This document shows, in pieces, positions 1 through 5,026 of a stretch of 5,570 nt of DNA; position 1 is the first letter of the stretch, and each line of letters opens with the position of its first letter. The translations under genes and the position numbers were made by a program. The stretch is from JBGTLW01 sp041743835 (GTDB lineage: Bacteria > Planctomycetota > Phycisphaerae > Phycisphaerales > Phycisphaeraceae): NCBI GenBank assembly GCA_041743835.1, contig JBGTLW010000384.1:1-5570 (forward strand), in the 5' to 3' direction. The notes beneath the pieces are model-generated. The model saw only the letters and a list, made by a program, of their open reading frames with translations, was not told the DNA's origin and searched no databases.

Positions 1-1
1 G

Positions 2-100
2 TTCGACTACATCGAGGTGTTTTACAATCGCCAGCGTCTGCACTCGACGCTAAACTATATGAGTCCCGCGGCCTACGAAGCAAAGCACCAGGCCGCTTAA
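2..100 (+). CDS. IS3-family transposase (OrfB), C-terminal fragment
   Basis: The reading frame from base 2 gives 32 residues and a TAA stop at 98-100. It contains FDYIEVFYNRQRLHSTLNYM followed by SPAAYEA. This is the characteristic C-terminal end of the integrase catalytic core (rve family) of IS3-group OrfB transposases, which cut and join the element ends during copy-out-paste-in transposition. The catalytic DDE residues lie upstream of the window, so it cannot be said whether the enzyme is intact. The gene is cut by the window edge and not necessarily broken. Family assignment is secure from the FYNxxRxHxxLxYxxPxxY pattern; the exact IS name cannot be given. Confidence 0.88.
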   Translation, partial: FDYIEVFYNRQRLHSTLNYMSPAAYEAKHQAA

Positions 101-118
101 CCATGTTGTTCCCCGCGC

Positions 119-140
119 CCGTCACTTGGGGGGAAGCTCA
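119..140 (+). repeat. Probable right terminal inverted repeat of the IS3-family element
   Basis: After the transposase stop the DNA reads GTCACTTGGGGGGAAGCTCA at 121-140. Read from the outside inward on the other strand it starts TGAGCTTCCCCCC, which resembles the TGA-plus-C-run ends of IS3-group elements. The matching left repeat is not in the window, so the inner boundary of the repeat is a guess. An ATG at 103 that is in frame with the next gene lies inside the element, just ahead of this repeat. Confidence 0.5.
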
Positions 141-147
141 GTCCGCC

Positions 148-1098
148 ATGCAAACGTCCGCCATAATCTGCAAGTGCGTTCGAGTAGGCTTTTGTTTTTG
201 CATACTCTTGGCGGTGATGCCGATTTTTGCGCAGATTCTTGAAGGTTTTGCGTCATCCAATGCTGATCTGACTCGAATTGTGCAAACAGATAATGGCGTT
301 GCTTTGATATCCCCTGATGGAGGCGTAATCTGCGAGGGTGGTACATACGATTCTATTGGCCCGTACTCGGAAGGCTTGGCGCGCGTTAGCTCAAATGCCC
401 AGTATGGGTACATCGACATTAAAGGGAAATTGATAATCAAAACAGCTTATTCCGACGCAAGAAGTTTTTCGGAAGGACTGGCTGCGGTTAAAGATGGCGA
501 TCGATGGGGTTATGTTGACCGCACTGGCAAGTGGGTAGTAGAAACGAGATTTGAAGATGCAATGTCATTTCTAGAGGGCTTTGCTGCTGTCAAAACTGAA
601 GGAAAATACGGGCTGATCGATCATGCGGGCAATATTATGTTGGAGCCTCAGTATGCGAAAATTACTGGGATAGGAAATGGAATGGCAGCCGTTGTGAGCA
701 ATGATAGCGCGTTTCATGTGCGTATTCTGGATGGCCATCGTGTGTATGGAGATGAGCGAGTCTTTGAGCAGGTAAAGGTATTCTCGGAAGGGTTATCGCC
801 TGCCAAAAAGAACGGAAAGTGGGGCTACATCAATTTGATGGGTGATTTCGTGGTGCATCCCGTTTACGATAGAGCGTACGGCTTCTCTGAAGGGGTGGCT
901 GCTGTGTACAAAAATGGAGGCGGCTGGGGGTTCATTGATCGCGATGGGAATGTGATTATTGAGCCAAAGTACGAAACAGCGACATCATTCAAGCAGGGGC
1001 GTACGATCGTGTATGACAGCAATGCGCGCGAATTGTCTGTAGTAAATTATGCGGGCAACATTATTGATACAAAGAAGTGGGGCCGGTCTGCAGATTAG
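148..1098 (+). CDS. WG-repeat protein with N-terminal signal or anchor
   Basis: This is a 316-residue protein from ATG 148 to TAG 1096-1098. It starts with a basic stretch and a hydrophobic run at about residues 12-29 (VGFCFCILLAVMPIFA), followed by a plausible signal-peptidase site after IFA. The protein is therefore probably secreted or anchored outside the cytoplasm. The rest is a chain of WG beta repeats of about 35-40 residues. Clear copies of the [WY]G-[YFL]-[IV]-[DN] core occur near residues 86, 120, 154, 225 and 260, each preceded by F-S/L-EGxAAV-type text. Degenerate copies lie near 50, 192 and 296. WG repeats are known as structural or binding modules without an enzyme activity, and the partner here is unknown. 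An in-frame ATG at 103 would add 15 residues encoded by the insertion sequence ahead of the signal peptide, so ATG 148 is preferred. No good ribosome binding site is visible. Low GC sets the gene apart from its right-hand neighbours and suggests transfer. Confidence 0.82.
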   Translation: MQTSAIICKCVRVGFCFCILLAVMPIFAQILEGFASSNADLTRIVQTDNGVALISPDGGVICEGGTYDSIGPYSEGLARVSSNAQYGYIDIKGKLIIKTAYSDARSFSEGLAAVKDGDRWGYVDRTGKWVVETRFEDAMSFLEGFAAVKTEGKYGLIDHAGNIMLEPQYAKITGIGNGMAAVVSNDSAFHVRILDGHRVYGDERVFEQVKVFSEGLSPAKKNGKWGYINLMGDFVVHPVYDRAYGFSEGVAAVYKNGGGWGFIDRDGNVIIEPKYETATSFKQGRTIVYDSNARELSVVNYAGNIIDTKKWGRSAD

Positions 1099-1313
1099 TG
1101 TGCCGCAAGGCGTGAAGTCAATTGCGAAGGGCAAGGCCGGGGACTAAGAAGTGGCACCCATGAAGTTAGATGCGAACCTGTGATAGTCGACGTTGATGGG
1201 CGGAGTGGAAAGGTCGTTGCCGAGTCATGGTCCCGGGATTGGACGGGGCATTTCGGCGGCTTGAGTTTCGTTGCGCGTTTGCCGTATCTGCGTGTCCCCG
1301 CTAATTTCCTCCC
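1099..1313. other. Intergenic spacer between the WG-repeat gene and the sulfatase
   Basis: No convincing gene is seen in these 215 bases. Composition shifts from the AT-rich WG-repeat gene to the GC-rich sulfatase across this stretch, so the right edge of the acquired segment probably lies here. There is no clear rho-independent terminator: GTGCC (1100-1104) and GGCAC (1153-1157) are complementary but too far apart and lack a T-run. The last 35 bases hold the candidate sulfatase promoter. Confidence 0.5.
1279..1307 (+). promoter_or_regulatory. Candidate sulfatase promoter giving a leaderless transcript
   Basis: TTGCCG at 1279-1284 (4 of 6 matches to TTGACA) is followed after exactly 17 bases by TAATTT at 1302-1307 (TA at the first two positions and T at the last, as in TATAAT). 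The usual distance from the -10 box puts the transcription start at about 1314, which is the A of the ATG. There is no Shine-Dalgarno sequence before that ATG (TTTCCTCCC), which fits a leaderless message. It is a pattern match only. Confidence 0.38.
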
Positions 1314-2717
1314 ATGCCCACCACATCAGCCGGTCGCAAGCTTCCCAATATCATCTATATGCACTCGCATGATACAGGGCGGCATGTGTCGGCTTATGGG
1401 GTGGCGGTGGATACGCCGAATATGCAGCGGTTTGCTGAGCAGGGGGTGGTGTTTCGGCAGGCGTTTTGTGCGGGGCCGACGTGTTCGCCTTCGCGGGCGG
1501 CGTTGTGTACCGGCATGTACCCGCACCAGAACGGGATGATGGGCCTGCGCCATCGGGGCTTCTCGCTGCACGACCTGCGGCAGACGTGGTACACCACTTG
1601 GCGGGACGCGGGGTATCACGCGGTGCTCGGGGGGCTGGAGCATGTCGGCCTCCGGGCGCGCGCGGCGGAGGGGCTTGGGCACGAGACGGACCTTGCCCCG
1701 CGATCGAGCCGGGGGCAGGATGTCATGACGGGTGTGGTGGAGTTTCTTGGGCAGAAGCACACGCGGCCTTTCTTCCTGGATGTCGGCGTGTTCGAGACGC
1801 ACCGCACGGGCAAGGCTGGGTCGCCTGTGCAGTGGCACAACGGGGAGGAGTCGCCGGTGGGCGATCCGCGCTATGTCCGCACGCCCCCGACCCTGCCCGA
1901 CACGCCGGAGACCCGGCTGGACATCGCGGACTTCCATGCGTCGGTGACGCGGCTTGATGCGTGCTACGGCCGGGTGCTCGATGCGCTGGAGAAGAGCGGG
2001 CTTGCGGGGGATACCCTTGTCATCATCACGACGGACCACGGCATCGCGTTCCCCGGCATGAAGTGCAGCCTGACCGATCACGGCATGGGTGTGCTGCTCA
2101 TGATGCGCGGCCCGGCGGGCATGGGGCTGGACGGCGGGAAGGTGATCGACGCGATGGTCTCGCACCTGGATCTGTACCCGACGCTGTGTGACTTGCTCGG
2201 CCTGCCGACGCCGGGGCATTGCGAGGGCAAGAGCCTTCGGCCGCTACTCGATGGCTCGGCTGATCCGGCTGCGCCCGATGCGCTGCACGACGCGGTGTTC
2301 AGCGAGGTGACCTATCACGCGGCCTACGAACCCAAGCGCGCGGTGCGTACCACCCGGCATAAGTACATCCGATACTTCCACGACGGGGCGCAGACGGTCG
2401 CGGCGAACATCGACGATTCGGTGTCGAAATCGCTCATGGTCGGGACGGGGTTGCTGACGCAGCCGATGCAGCGTGAGCAGCTTTATGATTTGTTGCTGGA
2501 CCCGGCCGAGTCGCACAATCTGGCCACAGACCCGGCCCACGCCGACACGCTTGCGGACTTGCGGACGCGGCTGGATGACTGGATGACGCGGACGCACGAC
2601 CCGCTGCTGGCCGGCCCGGTGCCGCTGCCTCCGGGTGGCCAGGTCAACCGCCACGCAGACGCCTCGCCAAGCGAGCAGCCGATCACTTGGGAAGCATTCG
2701 ATCCCCATCACCCGTGA
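1314..2717 (+). CDS. Formylglycine-dependent sulfatase, SGSH-like (S1 family)
   Basis: This 467-residue sulfatase probably hydrolyses sulfate esters or N-sulfates of sulfated polysaccharide fragments. The formylglycine motif is complete at residues 57-61 (CSPSR, within PTCSPSRAALCTG). It is the cysteine type, whose Cys is converted by the formylglycine-generating enzyme. The following HQNGMMGLRH and the FETHR (160-164) and TTDHGIAFPGMK (239-250) segments match the heparan N-sulfatase (SGSH) branch. D241 and H242 are the expected metal ligands and K250 the expected sulfate-binding lysine. In the first metal-binding strand the usual Asp-Asp is HSHD (17-20). No signal peptide or lipobox is seen, although many planctomycete sulfatases are exported; the substrate may be imported oligosaccharide. 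The ATG at 1314 is the first possible start, because an in-frame TAA lies at 1302-1304. The substrate cannot be told from sequence. The gene converges on the small gene at 2747 with a 29-bp gap. Confidence 0.95.
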   Translation: MPTTSAGRKLPNIIYMHSHDTGRHVSAYGVAVDTPNMQRFAEQGVVFRQAFCAGPTCSPSRAALCTGMYPHQNGMMGLRHRGFSLHDLRQTWYTTWRDAGYHAVLGGLEHVGLRARAAEGLGHETDLAPRSSRGQDVMTGVVEFLGQKHTRPFFLDVGVFETHRTGKAGSPVQWHNGEESPVGDPRYVRTPPTLPDTPETRLDIADFHASVTRLDACYGRVLDALEKSGLAGDTLVIITTDHGIAFPGMKCSLTDHGMGVLLMMRGPAGMGLDGGKVIDAMVSHLDLYPTLCDLLGLPTPGHCEGKSLRPLLDGSADPAAPDALHDAVFSEVTYHAAYEPKRAVRTTRHKYIRYFHDGAQTVAANIDDSVSKSLMVGTGLLTQPMQREQLYDLLLDPAESHNLATDPAHADTLADLRTRLDDWMTRTHDPLLAGPVPLPPGGQVNRHADASPSEQPITWEAFDPHHP

Positions 2718-2731
2718 CCGCATCGGCGAGG
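2712..2731 (+). repeat. 20-bp direct repeat, copy 1
   Basis: CCGTGACCGCATCGGCGAGG occurs here and again, without mismatch, at 3056-3075, 344 bases further on. This copy covers the last proline codon and the TGA stop (2715-2717) of the sulfatase and ends 15 bases before the stop of the small gene on the other strand. The flanks of the two copies do not match beyond these 20 bases. Confidence 0.85.
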
Positions 2732-2746
2732 CCGCGGCGGACGTCG

Positions 2747-2977
2747 TCAGGCTGCACTCGCGGATTCTGGCGGATGTACTTCCAGTTCGCTCACCAAGAG
2801 CAGATCGAGGATGCTGAAACGCTCATCCTCGCCATGCACGATGATGGTTCTGCCGGATGGCGAGCGGGAGACAAAGTCTCGGTGCTTGACCATAAACACC
2901 CGCCCGTCCGCCGTGTGGATTGTGAACGGGCGGAAGGGAGAGGCGTGCAGGACGTTCTTCAATTGCTCTACAGTCAT
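2747..2977 (-). CDS. Small conserved protein of unknown function (FRPFTIHTADGR family)
   Basis: This 76-residue protein starts with MTVEQLKNVLHASPFRPFTI and has no signal peptide, membrane segment or cysteines. After a short N-terminal helix-like part it shows alternating hydrophobic stretches (FTIHTADGRVFMVKHRDF, GRTIIVHGED, SILDLLLVSELEV) that suggest a compact all-beta domain. I recall close relatives, often in several copies per genome, in planctomycetes and related bacteria, but no function or domain name I can give with confidence. An Sm-like or small beta-barrel fold is a guess. The start is supported by a TACAAT box whose last base is 7 bases upstream of the ATG. The gene follows the yihY-like gene on the same strand with a 43-bp gap and converges on the sulfatase. 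It is bracketed by a 20-bp direct repeat, so it may have arrived as a unit. Confidence 0.85.
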   Translation of the reverse strand: MTVEQLKNVLHASPFRPFTIHTADGRVFMVKHRDFVSRSPSGRTIIVHGEDERFSILDLLLVSELEVHPPESASAA

Positions 2978-2983
2978 GCTCGT

Positions 2984-2989
2984 ATTGTA
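2984..2989 (-). promoter_or_regulatory. Candidate -10 box of the small conserved gene
   Basis: On the - strand TACAAT (5 of 6 matches to TATAAT) ends 7 bases upstream of the ATG at 2977, so transcription would start at the A of the start codon. No convincing -35 hexamer lies 16-18 bases further up, and no Shine-Dalgarno sequence precedes the ATG. It suggests independent, leaderless expression and not only read-through from the upstream gene. Confidence 0.38.
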
Positions 2990-3020
2990 ACGCGCGACGA
3001 AGAAATTCGGCCCCGCTGCA

Positions 3021-4493
3021 TCATTTTTTCACGTCTAAAGACACGGGATGACCGTCCGTGACCGCATCGGCGAGGGTTCTGCCTTCGAAGGCGCGTTGGC
3101 GTTGGGTGGCGACCTCGCCGAGGATGTGGCTTGCGGGCATGACGTTGTGCGAGGCGTGGGGCGTGAGCGAGTGGCCGGCCTCGAAGATGTCGTTGAGCGG
3201 GATCGACTCCGCGGGGCGGGCGAGGGTGAATCGGCGCGAGGGTTCGCCGCTGTCACCGACCTGGTTGAGCAGACCCGCGCGGCAGAGGTGCTCGGTGATC
3301 CTGCCCGCGGCTCGGGGGGTGATGGCCAGCCGTTGGCCGATCTGATCGGTGGAGGTGGTCTTGCCCTGCGCGAAGTCCTGAGCCACGGCCGCCATCGTCG
3401 GCAGTATCCACTGCGGGTCGAGGACGACGACTTCGTCGCCCACGCGCGTGCGTTTCTTGAGGCGTTCGCTGGGGAGGGCTTGGAGCGTGTGTGTGAGTTC
3501 GAGGCCGAAGAGCACGATGAGCCACAGCAGGTAGAGCCAGAGGAGGAACAGCGGCATGAGCGCGAGCGGGCCGTAGAGCGTGGTCGCCGCCGCGCCGCGG
3601 ACGTAAAGGCCAAACAGTTCGATCGCGAGCACGACGCCCAGCGCCGCGACGCCGCTGCCGACCAGCGCCGGCCGCAGCCGTACTTTTGTGTTGGGCAGGA
3701 ACTTGTAGATCGCACAGAACACAACCCACGTGGAGATCAGCGGCGAGACCATGACCACGACATTGATGAGTGTTGCGCCGACCCAGCCGATGCCCGTGCG
3801 TGTCTCGATGTCGCCTCCCAGCGTGGTGGTGACGGTGGTGACCGAGCCGTAGAGCCAGCCGAAGACGAGGTTCTGGAGGTATTGCCCCAGCGCGATGAGC
3901 AGCGGGCCGAGGGTGATGACGGTGTAGTACATCGGCAGCCGCATGTATAGCGGTCGGTTGCTGGACGCATCGTAGATGCGGTTGAAGCTGCGTTCGATGG
4001 TGGTGAGCAGCCCGGTGGCCCCGTAGATGAACAGCACGACGCCGACGACGCCGATCGCGCCGAAGTTGATCGTCTGGAGTTGTGTGAACCAGTGCTCGAT
4101 CTGTTGGCCGACGACCTCTGCGGTCTGCGCGAATTCACTCTGGCTGCCCTGTGACCGCGTCTCGACGCCGGTCGCCAGCGCGGCAGACGATTCGTTGAGC
4201 CATTGCAGCACGTAATCGATCGTGCCTTCCTTGTAGTTCGCTAAGTCCTCGGCACTCACGAATAGCCGGCCCACGACGAGCATGAGGACCATGGTTGGGA
4301 TGAGCGAGAAGAGCGTGTGGTACGTCAGGGCCGCGGCCATCTGGTTGGCGCGGTCTTCGATGAGTTGGCGTGTGCAGTGCTTGCTCAGGTCGATGACGTA
4401 GCGTGCGACCTTCTGCCAGCGTGTGACTTCCTGGCCGGGGCTGACGAGGAAAGCCTGTGTCCGTCGCGCGATGTAGCCTACCCATGTGCCCAT
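3021..4493 (-). CDS. YihY/BrkB-family inner-membrane protein with C-terminal winged-helix-like domain
   Basis: This is a 490-residue membrane protein of the YihY/virulence factor BrkB family, whose transport or other role is not settled; old annotations as ribonuclease BN are wrong. The family signature QMAAALTYHTLFSLIP lies at residues 52-67. About six membrane segments follow, near residues 58-79, 145-167, 186-213, 236-266, 274-298 and 308-336, with the GATGLLTTIERSFNRIY motif at about 158-174. After the last segment comes a cytosolic region (about 357-428, DPQWILPTMAAVAQ to SRRFTLARP) with the look of a winged helix: helix, turn, helix (TSTDQIGQRLAITPRAAGRITEHLCRAGLL) and a wing. E. coli YihY, at about 290 residues, lacks this region. 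A GTG at 4535, three bases after the rnpA stop, would add 14 residues. ATG 4493 is preferred because GATAAT ends 7 bases before it and the extra residues show no family feature. The last codons contain copy 2 of the 20-bp repeat. It is likely co-transcribed with rnpA, at least in part. Confidence 0.9.
   Translation of the reverse strand: MGTWVGYIARRTQAFLVSPGQEVTRWQKVARYVIDLSKHCTRQLIEDRANQMAAALTYHTLFSLIPTMVLMLVVGRLFVSAEDLANYKEGTIDYVLQWLNESSAALATGVETRSQGSQSEFAQTAEVVGQQIEHWFTQLQTINFGAIGVVGVVLFIYGATGLLTTIERSFNRIYDASSNRPLYMRLPMYYTVITLGPLLIALGQYLQNLVFGWLYGSVTTVTTTLGGDIETRTGIGWVGATLINVVVMVSPLISTWVVFCAIYKFLPNTKVRLRPALVGSGVAALGVVLAIELFGLYVRGAAATTLYGPLALMPLFLLWLYLLWLIVLFGLELTHTLQALPSERLKKRTRVGDEVVVLDPQWILPTMAAVAQDFAQGKTTSTDQIGQRLAITPRAAGRITEHLCRAGLLNQVGDSGEPSRRFTLARPAESIPLNDIFEAGHSLTPHASHNVMPASHILGEVATQRQRAFEGRTLADAVTDGHPVSLDVKK
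3056..3075 (+). repeat. 20-bp direct repeat, copy 2
   Basis: This is the exact second copy of the repeat at 2712-2731. Here it is inside the coding sequence of the yihY-like gene, where the - strand encodes LADAVT plus flanking codons, 16 residues before the C-terminus. Together the copies enclose the small conserved gene and the present 3' end of the yihY-like gene. Confidence 0.85.
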
Positions 4494-4499
4494 GCCCGC

Positions 4500-4505
4500 A
4501 TTATC
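4500..4505 (-). promoter_or_regulatory. Candidate -10 box before the yihY-like ATG
   Basis: On the - strand GATAAT (5 of 6 matches to TATAAT) ends 7 bases before ATG 4493, again predicting a transcript that begins at the start codon. No -35 match is seen at the usual spacing. If used, it would let this gene be transcribed separately from rnpA, and it argues against the GTG start at 4535, which would make the box coding. Confidence 0.35.
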
Positions 4506-4538
4506 GGCCGAGCGGGGCACAACCGCCAGCGGCACGCG

Positions 4539-4940
4539 CTATTCCCCGTCCCGCCTCGCCTGGCGCTGCCAGTGGGCGTGAGATGATCGGACCGCCTCGC
4601 CCAGCAACCGCTGGTAATCCTCGAGTGAGAGGAAGTCGTGCGGGTGGACGATCACCACCAGGTCGTAGCCCGTCGGCCAAGCCTCTCGTGACAGGCGAAA
4701 TGCCTCCCGCAGCAGCCGCTTGACCCGCCCGCGCTGCACCGCACCGCCCACCCGGCGGGATACCGTCAGCCCCAGCCGGCAATACGCCAGGCCGTTGGGC
4801 ATGGAAAGGATCGACAGTGGCCCGGCGTTCTTGCGGCAGCGCGCGTCGCGCACGGCCGCAAACGCGTTGCGCCCGTGCAGCCGATCCCGGTGGCGGAACG
4901 TGAAACGGTGGGGCTGGGATGGTTCGGGCTCGGTCGCCAT
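4539..4940 (-). CDS. rnpA: Ribonuclease P protein component
   Basis: This 133-residue basic protein binds the RNase P RNA and helps it process the 5' leader of precursor tRNAs in the cytoplasm. The RnpA fold is recognisable in order: HRFTFRHRDRLHGRNAF (about 11-27, the aromatic and basic pre-tRNA leader-binding face), LGLTVSRRVGGAVQRGRVKR (56-75) and LLREAFR (76-82), then GYDLVVIVHP (91-100) ending in a helix. Length fits the family (about 110-130). The so-called RNR motif is altered: RNR is RGR (70-72) and the upstream GNAV is GGAV. ATG 4940 is chosen because the conserved part starts soon after it; a GTG at 4994 would add 18 residues of no recognisable character. The usual neighbours rpmH, yidD and yidC are absent: a LOG gene is divergent and a yihY-like gene follows. 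The identity is secure. Confidence 0.94.
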   Translation of the reverse strand: MATEPEPSQPHRFTFRHRDRLHGRNAFAAVRDARCRKNAGPLSILSMPNGLAYCRLGLTVSRRVGGAVQRGRVKRLLREAFRLSREAWPTGYDLVVIVHPHDFLSLEDYQRLLGEAVRSSHAHWQRQARRDGE

Positions 4941-4946
4941 GCGGGC

Positions 4947-4952
4947 ATGATC
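4947..4952 (-). promoter_or_regulatory. Weak candidate -10 box before rnpA
   Basis: GATCAT on the - strand has A at the second and T at the last position of the -10 pattern (4 of 6 matches to TATAAT), and ends 7 bases before ATG 4940. It has no good -35 partner. It is listed mainly because the position agrees with the boxes of the other genes here. By itself it would not be convincing. Confidence 0.22.
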
Positions 4953-5013
4953 CCCGAATCCGGCGGGGCGTGCTGATGGGGGGTGATATGCCACCCGGCC
5001 GCGTGGACGTGGG

Positions 5014-5019
5014 TATCAT
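5014..5019 (+). promoter_or_regulatory. Candidate -10 box before the LOG-family gene
   Basis: TATCAT (5 of 6 matches to TATAAT) ends 8 bases before ATG 5027, giving a leaderless or almost leaderless transcript. No -35 match is seen. The alternative upstream ATG at 4988 has a Shine-Dalgarno-like GGGGGGTGAT directly in front of it (4978-4987), with only about 4 bases between the G-run and the ATG. The region 4941-5026 must hold the promoters of both this gene and the divergent rnpA. Confidence 0.33.
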
Positions 5020-5026
5020 CCGACGC

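Larger units (their letters stand above)
1..140 (+). mobile_element. Right end of an IS3-family insertion sequence (partial)
   Basis: The first 100 bases encode the extreme C-terminus of an IS3-type DDE transposase. The 40 bases after its stop end in a G-run followed by AAGCTCA (128-140). Many IS3-family elements begin with TGA and end with TCA, with a C/G run just inside, so I place the right boundary at about base 140. The left end and most of the transposase lie outside the window, so the inverted-repeat partner and the target-site duplication cannot be checked here. The first bases of any duplication would be those from 141 (GTC or GTCC). The boundary is an inference from the end motif and could be off by a few bases. 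Confidence 0.72.

Noticed and set aside
103..147. Upstream ATG 103 as start of the WG-repeat protein
   Set aside because: It lies within the IS end, and would put a non-hydrophobic 15-residue extension before an otherwise normal signal peptide.
1100..1147. Short frame ending SVPQGVKSIAKGKAGD that might be the remnant of a gene tail
   Set aside because: Only 15-16 residues, no recognisable family, and it overlaps the end of the WG-repeat gene out of frame.
1180..1539. Open frame of 119 codons overlapping the sulfatase start
   Set aside because: Its second half is the sulfatase in another frame, Arg-rich and without motif; the first half has no coding character.
1326..2219. Open frame of 297 codons on the - strand, antisense to the sulfatase
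   Set aside because: Rich in Arg, Pro and His with no recognisable domain; a typical shadow frame of a GC-rich gene whose + strand product is a clear sulfatase.
2718..2746. Possible bidirectional terminator between the convergent genes
   Set aside because: The 29-bp gap is GC-rich but I find no good stem-loop with a T-run; the notable element there is the direct repeat.
3048..3950. Open frame of 300 codons on the + strand, antisense to the yihY-like gene
   Set aside because: Composition (Glu, Arg, Asp, Gly, Ala) is an artefact of the opposite-strand codons; no signal, motif or start context, while the - strand has the YihY signature and membrane segments.
4535..4535. GTG at 4535 as start of the yihY-like gene, three bases after the rnpA stop
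   Set aside because: Possible by translational coupling, but ATG 4493 is better supported by the GATAAT box at the shared position and the extra 14 residues carry no family feature.
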